From: Bryobacterales bacterium
GTDB taxonomy: Bacteria > Acidobacteriota > Terriglobia > Bryobacterales > Bryobacteraceae
Length of the DNA: 39,888 bases
Assembly (NCBI GenBank): GCA_026954325.1
Contig: JAIXKK010000130.1
Coordinates: forward strand, 3,631-43,518
Direction: 5' to 3'
Part shown: positions 27,730-37,600 of the stretch, in pieces
How positions within the stretch are numbered: the stretch's first letter is position 1
How the letters are laid out: each line of letters starts with the position of its first letter
Notes under the pieces: generated by a model
Database searches by the model: none
What the model was told of the DNA's origin: nothing
The model's input: the letters and a program-made list of their open reading frames with translations, nothing else
Made by a program: the position numbers and the translations under genes

Positions 27730-29034
27730 TCAGCTTTTCACCAGCACCCTCCGCGACTGCCTGCGGCATAGGGCGTACATCATCAGGCCCGCGCCCGCGG
27801 CGATTGCCGTGTCACGCACTTCGTGCCACGTGGTGTTCAGCACCAGCCACGCCACCAGGCCCAGCACGGCGAGGGTCACGATGGTTCCCAACGGCGCCCG
27901 GAAGCCTGCCGGCGCGGCGCTTTGCCGTCTTCGCAGCACGGGCAGGGCTCCGCACGTTGTCGCGTAAATGAACAGGCGGGCGATAGTGCTCACCGTCACC
28001 GCGTAGAGGAAAGTTCCGGACAACGTCACCGCCGCCATGATGGCGGCCGTCAGCACAATCGAGATGTATGGGGTGTGGAAGCGCTTGTGGACCGTTCCGA
28101 CAAACGACGGGAGTTCGCCGCGCACGGCCATGGCGAAGGGAAGGCGGGACGCGGAGAGGACCACGATGTTCAGATTTCCGGCAATGGACAACGCCGCGCC
28201 GAGGGAAATGACGGCGGCTCCCCAGCTTCCCAGAAACCGGCTGGCGGCATCGGCCAGCGGCCGGTTGGAAGCCGCCAATTGCGGCAGCGTGCCGATGCAG
28301 ACCACCTGAATGAGGATGTAGATCACCACCACCATCCCTATGGCGGTGAAGACGGCGCTGGGCAGGTCCTTCTTCGGATCGCGCATTTCCCCGCCCGGAA
28401 TGAAGGCCATTTCGAACCCGGTATAGGCATACACCAGCAGCATCATGGCGCTCGAAAAGTTTGCCGCGGCGGGGACTGCGCCGAAGGCGAAGTTCGCGGG
28501 CTCGACAAAGAAGCATCCCACTACGATCAGCAGCACCAGCGGCGTCATCTTGGCGACCGTCAGTATGTTTGTCGTCAACGTGACATCACGCACCCCGATC
28601 ACGTTGATGCCGGCGACGGCAAGCGTAATCGCGCAGATGGCCGCCGACCGCACCGGACCATCCGCCAAAGCCGGCCAGAACAGACTCAGATATCCGAGCA
28701 GAATGCTCGTGTTGGCGGCAAACGCCGTGACCCGGGCAATCCACATCAGCCAGCCCATGGTGAATCCCACGGCGGGGCCGAACGCATCGCGCGCATAGAG
28801 GTATGGGCCGCCCGTTTCGGTGTAGCGGCTTCCCACTTCCGCAAAGCAGAGCACGATCATTCCCGCGAACACGCCGCATAGAAGGAAGGCGGGCAAACTA
28901 TAGGTCCCGGCGAGTTCGTATACTTTCGACGGCAGGCCGAAGATCCCCGCGCCGATCACCGAGTTGATCGCTACCGCGACCAGATCCCATTTCCCGATGG
29001 AGCGAACAAGCGCGGGCTTCGTTGAGGGAGGCAA
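27730..29034 (-). CDS. APC-family amino-acid permease
   Basis: A 434-aa inner-membrane transporter with 12 predicted helices. The first helix carries the unwound substrate site typical of the APC superfamily: WDLVAVAINSVIGAGIFGLP (15-34). Further family marks are VGSRYTETGGPYLYARDAFG (67-86) and the helix-6 region AYTGFEMAFIPGGEMRDPKK (~209-228), whose Glu/Pro/Gly and trailing D-P-K are characteristic. The C-terminus is short. Family members take up or exchange amino acids or polyamines by proton symport or antiport; the substrate cannot be read from sequence. It lies 50 nt downstream of the arabinofuranosidase gene on the same strand, so the two may share a transcript, although the functions do not obviously match. 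A tannase-like fragment abuts its 3' end. Confidence 0.9.
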   Translation of the reverse strand: MPPSTKPALVRSIGKWDLVAVAINSVIGAGIFGLPSKVYELAGTYSLPAFLLCGVFAGMIVLCFAEVGSRYTETGGPYLYARDAFGPAVGFTMGWLMWIARVTAFAANTSILLGYLSLFWPALADGPVRSAAICAITLAVAGINVIGVRDVTLTTNILTVAKMTPLVLLIVVGCFFVEPANFAFGAVPAAANFSSAMMLLVYAYTGFEMAFIPGGEMRDPKKDLPSAVFTAIGMVVVIYILIQVVCIGTLPQLAASNRPLADAASRFLGSWGAAVISLGAALSIAGNLNIVVLSASRLPFAMAVRGELPSFVGTVHKRFHTPYISIVLTAAIMAAVTLSGTFLYAVTVSTIARLFIYATTCGALPVLRRRQSAAPAGFRAPLGTIVTLAVLGLVAWLVLNTTWHEVRDTAIAAGAGLMMYALCRRQSRRVLVKS

Positions 29035-29084
29035 GAGATGACCATATCACAACAGCCCCGGCTGACGGCCACAACGGGGTTTCG

Positions 29085-30629
29085 TTACAGCTTCAGTTTC
29101 AAGATGGTCAGCGAATGCTTGGGGAAGGTGTAGGTAAACCCGTTGCCGCGCGGCGATACCTGCGCCGTCCGCGTGGCGGGACGCACCTTGTGGTCGTCTC
29201 CGAAGGTGTGCGTGGTCTTCAGACCGGCATGGTTCATCTCCCAAACCTCCACCTGGGCGCCCGGCTTTCCTTCCACAGTGTCGACGCGCGTTGGGATGTC
29301 CATGCTCTCGGTGCGGTTCAGCACATTCAGGTAGATTACCTTGCCCTTTGTGTCGTAGCTCGCCGAAACATCCAGGTACTTCAGCTTTCCCTTGCCCGAT
29401 ACCTCATATTCAGGAGATGTCACCAGCGCATCCAGGGCTACGTTCCCGCGCTGTTTGCCGTACTCCGCGATCGGGAAGTAAATGGGTTGCAGGAACAATC
29501 CCTTTTCGTTGGTGAAGATCGGGGCGATGACGTTCACCAGTTGGGCGAGGTTCGCCATGGTGACAATGTTCGCGTGGCGGAAGAACGAGTTGAAGAACAT
29601 CCCCATCGCGAGGGCGTCTTCGTAGTTGTAGATCTCCTCCAGCCGCGTCCTTCCCGTGGCGAATTCCCCGCCTCCGCGCGCCCTGTACCAGACGTTCCAT
29701 TCATCGAAGGCAATGTGGATGGGCCGCGGATTCGCCGCGCCCGCCTGCACGGCGCGGATCAGCCCTTCCACCACCTCGATGCGCTCATCGAGATCCGCGG
29801 AGGCGGCCAGGAACTTCTCGAAATTGTTTTCGCGGTTCCCGATATAGGTGTGCAGTGAAATGTAGTCGATCTCCGATTTCAGCCGCTCCAGCACCACGCG
29901 GTTCCAGGTCACCCAATCCCCGCGAAAGTCCGATGATCCGCCGGCGATCAATGCGATCGACTCGTCCGCCCGGCGCATCGCCTTCGCCGCCTCGAGAGCG
30001 AATTTCGTGTAATCCTCGGCATTCTTGTGCCCCAACTGCCACGGCCCGTCGATTTCGTTGCCCAATCCCCAATACTTCACGCCATACGGCTTATCGCGCC
30101 CGTTATTGCGGCGCTGATCCGCCCAGTAGGTATGCCGCGATTCGTTGACGTATTCCACCCACTCGCGCGCTTCCTCAATAGTGCCCAGGCCCGCGTTGAT
30201 GCAGATATACGGCTGCACCCCCAGCCGCTCGCAATAGCGCAGAAACTCATCGGTGCCGAAGCGGTTCGGCTCCACTCCGCCCCATGCTCCTTCCGGACGC
30301 ACCGGACGCTTGTCCCGCGGGCCGATTCCATCCTTCCAGTTGTAGCCGGAGGCAAAATTGCCTCCCGGCCAACGCAGTAGGGAAACACCCAGGCCGCGCA
30401 CCGCCTCCATCACATCCTTGCGGTAGCCGTCAGAATCCGCGAGCGGGCTGCCCTCATCGAAGATGCCTCCGTAAATACACCGTCCCAGATGTTCGGCGAA
30501 GTTTCCGAACAGTCGCGGATCCACCACTCCGATCACGCGGTCCGTGTCAACTTTGATGCGCGCCGGCGGTTGCTGCCCCATCAGCAGTCCGAACGCCGCG
30601 AAAAAAACCGGGAGTATGCGAGGCTTCAC
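29085..30629 (-). CDS. Secreted alpha-L-arabinofuranosidase, GH51
   Basis: A 514-aa exported enzyme (EC 3.2.1.55) that releases terminal arabinofuranosyl groups from arabinoxylan or arabinan. Residues 1-19 form a signal peptide. The TIM barrel shows [19 protein letters not shown] (86-104), the acid/base in [13 protein letters not shown] (E192), and the nucleophile in [13 protein letters not shown] (E310). [13 protein letters not shown] (~259) contributes the substrate-site His and Tyr. Residues ~370-514 form the usual beta-sandwich ([36 protein letters not shown]). Length is standard. Close relatives act on arabino-oligosaccharides, so periplasmic processing after import by a TonB-type receptor is plausible but not shown here. 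Confidence 0.93.
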   Translation of the reverse strand: MKPRILPVFFAAFGLLMGQQPPARIKVDTDRVIGVVDPRLFGNFAEHLGRCIYGGIFDEGSPLADSDGYRKDVMEAVRGLGVSLLRWPGGNFASGYNWKDGIGPRDKRPVRPEGAWGGVEPNRFGTDEFLRYCERLGVQPYICINAGLGTIEEAREWVEYVNESRHTYWADQRRNNGRDKPYGVKYWGLGNEIDGPWQLGHKNAEDYTKFALEAAKAMRRADESIALIAGGSSDFRGDWVTWNRVVLERLKSEIDYISLHTYIGNRENNFEKFLAASADLDERIEVVEGLIRAVQAGAANPRPIHIAFDEWNVWYRARGGGEFATGRTRLEEIYNYEDALAMGMFFNSFFRHANIVTMANLAQLVNVIAPIFTNEKGLFLQPIYFPIAEYGKQRGNVALDALVTSPEYEVSGKGKLKYLDVSASYDTKGKVIYLNVLNRTESMDIPTRVDTVEGKPGAQVEVWEMNHAGLKTTHTFGDDHKVRPATRTAQVSPRGNGFTYTFPKHSLTILKLKL

Positions 30630-30686
30630 AAAATCAGCATACTTTACAGGAACGACTTTAAATCAACCGCCCCGGCCGGTGACTTC

Positions 30687-30713
30687 GCGAGGCCCATCCG
30701 CCGCGAGGCCCAT
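30687..30713. repeat. Direct repeat in the divergent GH51/MFS intergenic region
   Basis: GCGAGGCCCAT occurs at 30687-30697 and again at 30703-30713, 16 nt start to start, in the gap between the divergently transcribed arabinofuranosidase and MFS genes. This could be a paired binding site for a regulator or chance in GC-rich DNA. I found no convincing promoter hexamers tied to it. Confidence 0.4.
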
Positions 30714-30766
30714 TTTGCCTAAACTGGCGAGAGCGGGCCACGCTTTGCCGGTTCCGCAGGCTCTTC

Positions 30767-31999
30767 ATGACACTCCCCACCGGTCACGGCGATTCTCCAC
30801 GGCAAGGCAAGGGCCTTTCGGCCATCCCCCGGGGAATCTGGGCGCTCGGTTTTGTCAGTATGTTCATGGATATCTCGTCGGAGATGACTCTGGGGCTGCT
30901 GCCGTTGTTCCTCGTCCAGGTCCTGGGCGCGAGCGCGACGGCGGTGGGAGTGCTCGAAGGCGTTGCCGAAAGCGTCGTCCACCTGTTCCGGTTCCTCTCC
31001 GGCATCCTGAGTGACTGGCTTGGGAAGCGGAAGACGCTGGCTTTGATTGGTTACGGAATCGCCGCTTTCACCAAGCCGCTCTTCCCCATTGCCGGGTCGT
31101 TCAGCGTTGTCTTCGTGGCGCGATTCGTGGACCGGATCGGGAAGGGGATTCGCGGCGCTCCACGAGATGCCCTGGTGGCCGACCTTGCGCCGCCCGGGAT
31201 GCGAGGCGCCAGCTACGGTCTTCGCCAGAGCCTGGACACCGCCGGCGCATTCCTCGGCCCGCTCGGCGCGATTGTCTTCATGCTGGTCCTGGGCGGCGAT
31301 TTTCGCTCCGTGTTCTGGATAGCCGCCTTGCCTGCGTTCGTCTCGGTCGCCCTGCTGGCCTTTTTCGTGAAGGAACCGCCTGGCTCACGGGTCATGCCAC
31401 AACGGAAACCGCTTCAATGGAAGGACCTCTCTGATTTCCCGGCGGCCTTCTGGTACGTAATCGCCATCACCGCGGTGTTCACTCTGGCCCGCTTCAGCGA
31501 GGCGTTTCTCGTGCTTCGGGCGAGCAGCCTGGGCCTGAGGGCGGATTTCGTGCCCGCGGTCCTCGTGTTGATGAACCTATCGTATGCAGTCTCCTCCTAC
31601 CCGGCGGGCCGGGTTTCGGATACCGTGGACCGGCGCTGGATCCTGCTGCTTGGGGGAGGCGCACTCGCCGCCGCCGGCCTGTTCTTAGCCGCGGCGGAAG
31701 GAATGGCGGGACTGGCAGCCGGGATTTGCCTTTGGGGCCTCCATATGGGATTCAGCCAGGGATTGCTTGCCGCCCTGGTGGCCGATGCCGCGCCCGTGGA
31801 GAAGCGTGGCGGCGCCTTCGGCCTGTTCAGCCTTCTCAGCGGATTGATGATGCTTGTGGCCAGCACGGCGGCGGGCGCGCTGTGGGACCGCTTCGGCCCA
31901 GCGGTTGTTTTCTACACCGGCGCGGGGATTGCCGCCCTGGGAATGGCGGGGCTATTCTTCGACATGCGAATCCGCCCGGCGCCGCGGGAAACCGGGTGA
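30767..31999 (+). CDS. MFS transporter
   Basis: A 410-aa major facilitator with 12 predicted helices. The first helix contains GFVSMFMDISSEMTLGLLPL (28-47), the 'D.SSEM' form seen in a widespread group of bacterial MFS proteins, often annotated only as efflux or uncharacterised. The helix 2-3 loop has SDWLGKRKTLALIGYG (~82-97), the classic MFS loop motif, and VDRIGKGIRGAPRDALVADL (~121-140) is a second family mark. The loop between halves is basic (RVMPQRKPLQW). A second MFS-like loop occurs in the C-terminal half (GRVSDTVDRRW). The substrate is unknown. It ends 57 nt before the next plus-strand gene, which is probably separate. Confidence 0.88.
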   Translation: MTLPTGHGDSPRQGKGLSAIPRGIWALGFVSMFMDISSEMTLGLLPLFLVQVLGASATAVGVLEGVAESVVHLFRFLSGILSDWLGKRKTLALIGYGIAAFTKPLFPIAGSFSVVFVARFVDRIGKGIRGAPRDALVADLAPPGMRGASYGLRQSLDTAGAFLGPLGAIVFMLVLGGDFRSVFWIAALPAFVSVALLAFFVKEPPGSRVMPQRKPLQWKDLSDFPAAFWYVIAITAVFTLARFSEAFLVLRASSLGLRADFVPAVLVLMNLSYAVSSYPAGRVSDTVDRRWILLLGGGALAAAGLFLAAAEGMAGLAAGICLWGLHMGFSQGLLAALVADAAPVEKRGGAFGLFSLLSGLMMLVASTAAGALWDRFGPAVVFYTGAGIAALGMAGLFFDMRIRPAPRETG

Positions 32000-32056
32000 G
32001 ACAAACCTCCGGCGCGAACCCGAACGCGGCTGTGCTATCTTTGAGCAACCCGACGT

Positions 32057-32617
32057 ATGATTTCCACTTTGTTTCTTGTCGCCGCCTCTTTCGCGGCCGC
32101 GGCCACGCCGCCGCCCGAACAACAGATTGCCGCCGCCGTGCTCGCCGCGCCCGCCGAACGGCGGGCCGAAGCTACCGTGCTCGGATATTCGCCGGAAGGT
32201 AAACTGATCACCCTCCGCAAAGGCTCCAATGACATGGTGTGCCTCGCCAGCGACCCGAATGCCAAGACCTTCAGCGCCGCCTGTTACCACAAGGACCTCG
32301 AGCCCTTCATGGCGCGCGGGCGGGAACTTGCCAACCAAGGGATGAAAGGGATGGAGCGCCACAAGTTCCGCTGGAAGGAGGTAGACGAGGGCAAACTCAA
32401 GATGCCGAAGGAGCCACGTATGCTCTACGTGCTCACGGGCAGCGGCTATGACGCCGCTACCGGACAGGTGGCGGACTCCTACCTCCGCTGGGTGGTTTAT
32501 GTTCCCTACGCGACAGCCGAATCCACCGGCCTCTCCACCAAATCCGGCCCGTATCCTTGGCTGATGTATCCCGGAACCGCCGGCGCCCACATCATGCTCA
32601 GCCCGCCGAAGAAGTAG
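32057..32617 (+). CDS. Secreted hypothetical protein (186 aa)
   Basis: The signal peptide is MISTLFLVAASFAAAA (cleavage near residue 16). The mature protein has two cysteines close together (C62, C76) that could form a disulphide, a charged middle (LEPFMARGRELANQGMKGME), and a beta-rich C-terminal half with YVLTGSGYDAATGQV and YPWLMYPGTAGAHIML. I do not recognise the family; the closing AGAHIML region looks conserved rather than random. No enzyme motif is evident. A hairpin follows 4 nt after its stop. Confidence 0.75.
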   Translation: MISTLFLVAASFAAAATPPPEQQIAAAVLAAPAERRAEATVLGYSPEGKLITLRKGSNDMVCLASDPNAKTFSAACYHKDLEPFMARGRELANQGMKGMERHKFRWKEVDEGKLKMPKEPRMLYVLTGSGYDAATGQVADSYLRWVVYVPYATAESTGLSTKSGPYPWLMYPGTAGAHIMLSPPKK

Positions 32618-32621
32618 CCCG

Positions 32622-32639
32622 GGCCTCCGGGCGGAGGCC
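32622..32639. terminator. Hairpin between convergent genes
   Basis: GGCCTCC (32622-32628), loop GGGC, GGAGGCC (32633-32639): a perfect 7-bp GC-rich stem between the stop of the 186-aa gene and the stop of the minus-strand 76-aa gene. There is no T-tract on either side. It could end transcription from both directions. Confidence 0.45.
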
Positions 32640-32641
32640 GG

Positions 32642-32872
32642 CTAGCGCCGCTGCCCGCGCAGCCACAGCCAGCACAACCCGGCCGCGATTACGGCGACGG
32701 CCACGTCAAACCAGATCACCACCGGCAGCGGGTCCATCCACTTGTCCATGTTTACTGACCGCCCGTAGTACGGCGGCCCGCTGCCGTAGGCCTCCTTCAG
32801 CAGCGTATAGTCCACGAAAAACATCAGCCCCAGCAGTGCGAGGATCAGGCTCAGGATCAGATGCCGGCGCAT
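32642..32872 (-). CDS. Small two-helix membrane protein, candidate immunity partner
   Basis: A 76-aa protein with two transmembrane helices: LILSLILALLGLMFFVDY (5-22) and PVVIWFDVAVAVIAAGLCWL (50-69). Positive charges at both ends (MRRH and RGQRR) put the termini in the cytoplasm, leaving a loop of about 25-28 residues (LKEAYGSGPPYYGRSV) in the periplasm. I start at the ATG at 32872, two nt after the stop of the Tlde1-like gene, so the two are almost certainly translated together. The frame is open further upstream but that would lie inside the previous gene. Position, size and periplasmic loop fit an immunity protein for a peptidoglycan-acting effector. This is inference from context only. 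Confidence 0.7.
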   Translation of the reverse strand: MRRHLILSLILALLGLMFFVDYTLLKEAYGSGPPYYGRSVNMDKWMDPLPVVIWFDVAVAVIAAGLCWLWLRGQRR

Positions 32873-32874
32873 AT

Positions 32875-33411
32875 CTAGGTGTACCGCGAACTGCCCGAGG
32901 GTGTGGGGAAATCTCCCAGAATCGGATACACCACGCGCAAATGGATCTGGCACGCGGTGGTTGCTCCGGCTTCCTTCGTCAGATCGGCGGCGAACGCGTC
33001 AATGTGCGTGGTCAGATCAATGCATCCGGCGCTTCCAGGCACGGTGCCCCCGTGTATGAAGAATCCTCCGCGCCCATAGGTCTCCGTCGTGGTGAACGGA
33101 TGGATCGTGATCCGGTAGCGTCCCCACGACCTCTCGAAGCTACCGGATACGACCGTGTTCCAGTAGTTGTCGTCCAACTCATCCGGCCGGATCCAATAGG
33201 TTCCCGCCGGAATCGGCCCGGCGTTTGCGATCCGCTGCCGCGCCTCGCTGTAGTCAAAATGCCCGGAGGCGTCGGGTTTTCCGGACACCGCGGGGTAGCT
33301 GTAACTTTTTGATCCGCCCGTCATGCGCAGATACTTGCCGTCGAACATCAGTTGTAGTACTCCGCAATGGGCCAGAGTGGGATTGTAGCGTTCACTCGAA
33401 TAGTCGCCCAA
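32875..33411 (-). CDS. Tlde1/DUF2778-like L,D-transpeptidase-fold protein
   Basis: A 178-aa protein with no signal peptide or membrane segment. It has GVLQLMFDGKYLRMTGG (17-33), then SYSYPAVSGKPDASG (36-50), NAGPIPAGTYWIRP (63-76) and YGRGGFFIHGG followed by TVPGSAGCIDL (112-133). This is the Tlde1/DUF2778 pattern: small glycan-like repeat, 'GPIP.G.Y.I', 'GR..FFIHG' and '(S/A).GCI.L'. H120 and C130 would be the catalytic pair. In characterised T6SS Tlde1 effectors this fold cleaves or exchanges peptidoglycan stem peptides. The start is a TTG at 33411 with GGGGAGG just upstream. The next gene encodes a two-helix membrane protein 2 nt away. No T6SS genes lie in the window. Confidence 0.75.
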   Translation of the reverse strand: MGDYSSERYNPTLAHCGVLQLMFDGKYLRMTGGSKSYSYPAVSGKPDASGHFDYSEARQRIANAGPIPAGTYWIRPDELDDNYWNTVVSGSFERSWGRYRITIHPFTTTETYGRGGFFIHGGTVPGSAGCIDLTTHIDAFAADLTKEAGATTACQIHLRVVYPILGDFPTPSGSSRYT

Positions 33412-33504
33412 AATAGACCTCCCCTTGAGGAAGGCGGAAAACCCCGGCCAATTCCATCACCGTGCGGCGTGCGAATTAGATCAGGTGGTTCGAGGGATGG
33501 CGCG

Positions 33505-33771
33505 CTATTCGATCCGCTTTTCGCTGACCGGAGGTCTGTTCTGGCAGGCGATGCTGTCGCCGACGCCGGAAGCGATGGTGGCGCAGGCGTTGTCGATGGC
33601 GGCTCTGCGGGCGCGATCGACGGTTTCACCGGCAGCGGTGCGGCAGGAGGTCTGGCCGTTGAACTCCATGCAGACTTCGACGCGGTGTTTGCGCATACCG
33701 AGAGTGGAGTAGACGACCAGGCCCATGAAGGCGATGACGGCGATTGCGATCCAGAGGCCGGATTTCTTCAT
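33505..33771 (-). CDS. Small membrane-anchored cysteine-containing protein (88 aa)
   Basis: An N-terminal helix ([19 protein letters not shown], 6-24) anchors or exports the protein. The short soluble part has four cysteines (C34, C43, C63, C76) in [19 protein letters not shown] and [18 protein letters not shown], suggesting two disulphides. The pattern 'VEVC.EF.G...CRTA......A...A...ACA.IA.G...S.ACQ' seems familiar from acidobacterial genomes but has no known function. Its ATG (33769-33771) overlaps the accA stop (33768-33770), so it is translationally coupled to accA and probably expressed with dnaE-accA. Confidence 0.75.
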   Translation of the reverse strand: MKKSGLWIAIAVIAFMGLVVYSTLGMRKHRVEVCMEFNGQTSCRTAAGETVDRARRAAIDNACATIASGVGDSIACQNRPPVSEKRIE

Positions 33772-34613
33772 GGCTGGCGCTCCTCGAAGAAGCTTCCCAT
33801 TTTGCGAAATTTCTCGTAGCGTTCATCGATGAGCTGGGTGGGGGACATGTGCTTCATCTCCTCGAGCGCGGCGCGGATTTGAATGCGGATCAGGTCGGCG
33901 GTCTGTTCGGGCTGTTCGTGGGCTCCGCCGGGAGGTTCGGGGATGATGGCGTCGATGAGGCCGAGACGCAGCAGGTCGGGCGCGGTGAGTTTGAGGGCAT
34001 CGGCGGCCATCCCGGCTTTTCCGGCGTCGCGGTAGATGATGGCGGCGCAGCTTTCCGGAGAGATGACGCTGTAGATGCTGTTTTCGAGCATGTAGACGCG
34101 ATTGCCGACGCCGAGCCCGAGGGCTCCGCCGCTGCCCCCTTCGCCGATGACGATGACGATGATGGGAACGCCGAGGCGGGACATTTCGCGGAGGTTATAG
34201 GCGATGGCCTGGGCCTGGCCGCGCTCTTCGGCATCGATGCCGGGGTACGCGCCGGGGGTATCGAGGAAGGTGACGATAGGGCGGGAGAACTTGGCGGCGA
34301 GGTTCATGACGCGCATGGCCTTGCGATAGCCCTCCGGCTTCGGCATGCCGAAATTGCGGATGAGCTTCTGCTTGGTGTCGCGGCCTTTCTGCTGGCCGGC
34401 AAGCATCAGGGGCTTACCCTCGAACATGCCGATGCCGCAGACGATGGCGGCGTCGTCACCGAAGACGCGGTCACCGTGGAGTTCCTGAAAGCCGGTGAGG
34501 AGATACTTGACGTAGTCGAGAGTATGGGGACGCTTGGGGTGCCGCGCAAGCTGCACGCGCTCCCAGACGGGGCTTGATGCCGCCTGACCTGCCGGCTGTG
34601 ACGAAGATTCCAC
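33768..34613 (-). CDS. accA: Acetyl-CoA carboxylase carboxyltransferase subunit alpha
   Basis: A 281-aa alpha subunit of the carboxyltransferase that, with AccD, moves the carboxyl group from biotin to acetyl-CoA in the first step of fatty-acid synthesis. Family marks in order: [20 protein letters not shown] (~20-39), [36 protein letters not shown], then [31 protein letters not shown], and the oxyanion-forming [15 protein letters not shown] (~154-168), ending [10 protein letters not shown]. The N-terminal ~35-residue helix pair seen in E. coli AccA is missing, so this is a short form; I found no better upstream start. It follows dnaE by 11 nt. dnaE-accA adjacency also occurs in E. coli. Confidence 0.95.
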   Translation of the reverse strand: MESSSQPAGQAASSPVWERVQLARHPKRPHTLDYVKYLLTGFQELHGDRVFGDDAAIVCGIGMFEGKPLMLAGQQKGRDTKQKLIRNFGMPKPEGYRKAMRVMNLAAKFSRPIVTFLDTPGAYPGIDAEERGQAQAIAYNLREMSRLGVPIIVIVIGEGGSGGALGLGVGNRVYMLENSIYSVISPESCAAIIYRDAGKAGMAADALKLTAPDLLRLGLIDAIIPEPPGGAHEQPEQTADLIRIQIRAALEEMKHMSPTQLIDERYEKFRKMGSFFEERQP

Positions 34614-34624
34614 TGCTGTCTATT

Positions 34625-37600
34625 CTAGCTGGCCAGGACTTCGACCGCTTCCTGGCCGCAGATCTTCTCGACTTCGGAGAAGAATTCCTTATCGGGTTTT
34701 ACCTTGGTGGCGAGGAGGTCGAGGATGACGGAGAACTCGCGCGGTTTTTCGAGGCGGAGGCGGACTTCGGTATCGCCGGGCTTGCGGCCGATGAGGTCCC
34801 TCAGCGCCAGGGCGCGCTCGGGATTGCCGAGGGAGACGCGGATGGAAATGAGGGATGGGTAGTTGACGCGGGCGAGTTCGAGGGGGATGATCTCCTGGAC
34901 GTTGAGGCGCGGGGCGGCGTTTTCTTCGGGGAGGACGGCGGCGCGCACCATGACGGCTTTGTCCTCGACGAGGAAAGGCGTGAGGGCCTCGAAGTTGGAG
35001 TTGAAGACCATGGCTTCGAGGCTGCCGATCCAATCCTCGAGTTGCATGACGGCGAAGAGCTTGCCTTCCTTGTTGCGGCGGCGCTGGATGCCGGTGAGGA
35101 TGCCGCAGAGTTTGACTTCCGTTCCGCGGGCGAGGCCTTCGAGTGTTTCCGTGGAGTGCGGCGTAAGCTCGCGGATCTTATCGCGGAAGGGATCGAGGGG
35201 GTGTCCGGTGACATAGATGCCGAGCATCTCCTTTTCGCCGGAGAGCATTTCCTGGGGCGTCCAATCAGGCACGTTGGGGAGGGGAGGGTCGGCGGGCTGG
35301 TCGGACATTTCGAAGCCGAAGAGACCAACCTGGCCGCTGGCGCGGTCTTTCCAGACGCGGGCGCCGGCTTCCATGGCGGCTTCGACGGCGGCGAAGAGGC
35401 GGCCGCGGGAAGCGCGGAGGGAATCCATCGCGCCGGCGCGGATGAGACTTTCGAGCATGCGGCGGTTGATGGCGGCGAGGTCGACCTCCTCGCAGAGTTG
35501 ATAGAGGGAGCGGAAGGCGCCGAGTTTGGCGCGGGCGGCGAGGAGGGCGTCGACCGCGGAAGCGCCGACGTTCTTGACGGCTCCCAAGCCGAAGCGGATG
35601 GCTTCGCCGTCGGGGGTGAAATTGAGGTCGCTGTAGTTGATGTCGGGCGGGAGCACCTTGATGCCCATTTCGCGGCACTCATTGATGTACTTGACGACCT
35701 TGGAGGTGTTGCCGGTTTCCGAGGTGAGCAGGGCGCTCATGAACTCACGCGGGTAGTGCGCCTTGAGGTAGGCGGTGACGTAGGCGAGGTAGGCATAGGC
35801 GGCGGAGTGCGACTTATTGAAGCCGTATCCGGCGAACTGCTCCATGAGGTCGAAGATTTTTTCGATCTTCTTCTGGGGGAAGCCGCGTTCGAGGGCGCCG
35901 CTGAGGAAGCGCTGGCGCTGCTTGGCCATCTCCTCCACCTTCTTCTTGCCCATGGCGCGGCGGAGGAGATCGGCGTCGCCGAGGGAGTAGCCGGCAAGGA
36001 CGTTGGAGATCTGCATCACCTGTTCCTGGTAGACGATGACGCCATAGGTTTCCTCGAGCAGGTCTTGGAGCGGAGGCAGATCGTAGGTGACTTCCTTGCG
36101 GCCTTGCTTGCGGTCAATGAAATCGTCAATCATACCGCCCTGGATGGGGCCGGGGCGGTAGAGGGCGTTGAGGGCGCAGAGGTCTTCGATGCGCGTGGGT
36201 TCGTAGCGGCGGAGGATGTCGCGCATGCCCTGTGATTCGAACTGAAAGACGCCGCTGGTGTAGCCCTTGGAAAAGATTTCGTAAGTCTTGGGATCGTCCA
36301 GGGGGATCTCTTCGAGCGTCACTTCGACGCCGTGGTGTTTCCTGATGAGCCGGATGGCGTCATGGACAATGGTGAGGGTGGTGAGGCCGAGAAAGTCCAT
36401 CTTGAGGAGGGAGAGTTTCTCGAGGCCGACCATGTCGAACTGGGTGACGACTTCGTCGCGGTTGGTGCGGTAGAGCGGGACGAGATCCTTGAGCGGGGCG
36501 GGGGAGATGACGACACCGGCGGCGTGGACACCGGCGTTGCGCGCGAGGCCCTCGAGGCGCTGGGCGACGCCGAGGACATCCTTGACGCGATCGTCTTTCC
36601 TGGCGGCATCCTGAAGGCCGGGTTCCTGCTCGATGGCATCCTTGAGCTTGATGTTAAGGGTGGGCGGGACGAGTTTGGTGAGCTTTTCGACATCGGCGAA
36701 CGTCATGTCGAGGGCGCGGCCGACGTCCTTGATGGCGGCTTTGGCTCCGAGCGTACCGAAGGTGATGATCTGGGCGACCTGCTCACGGCCGTATTTTTCG
36801 GTGACGTACTGAATGACTTCGCCGCGGCGGTGGGTGCAGAAGTCGATGTCGATATCGGGCATGCTGATACGCTCGGGATTGAGGAAGCGCTCGAAGAGCA
36901 GGCCATACTGGAGCGGGTCGACGTCGGTGATCTCCATGGCGTAGCTGACGAGGCTGCCTGCGGCGGAACCGCGGCCGGGACCGACGGGGATACCCTTGGA
37001 TTTGGCGAAGCGGATGAAGTCCCAGACGATGAGGAAGTAGCCGGAGAACTTCATCTTCTGGATCATGTGGATTTCCGAGTCGAGGCGGTCGAGGTAGGCT
37101 CCGAGTTCGTGCTTGAGGTGGCCGCGGGCGTGCATGGCTTCGAGGCGCGGGCGGCGCTTTTCGAAGCCGTGGCGGGCGACCCATTCGAAGTAGGTGCCGG
37201 TGGTGTGCCCTTCGGGGATTTCGAAGCGGGGAAAGGGATCGGAGACCTTTTCGAGTTTGACGTGGCAGCGCTGGGCGATATCCCAGGTGCGGTCGAGGGC
37301 GTGTTCGTGATCGGAGAAGAGCTTCGCCATTTCGGCGCGGGTCTTGAGATAGAACTCATTGGTGGTGAACCGCATCCGGTTGGGATCGGACATGGTTTTT
37401 CCGGTCTGGATGCAGAGGAGGATCTCATGCATGCGGGAATCGTCATGCGTGAGGTAGTGCGCGTCGTTGGTGACGACGAGGGGGATGCCGGTGTCGCGGG
37501 CGAGTTTTTCGACGAGGGGGATGACGCGGCGGTCTTCATCGAGGCCGTGGTCCTGGAGTTCGAGGAAGAAGCTGCCCTTGCCGAGCATGTCCTCGTAGGT

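Noticed and set aside
27227..27769. A single intact 180-aa minus-strand gene
   Set aside because: Only its central part matches a known family. The C-terminal part is antisense to the TPR fragment and the N-terminal part overlaps the permease end.
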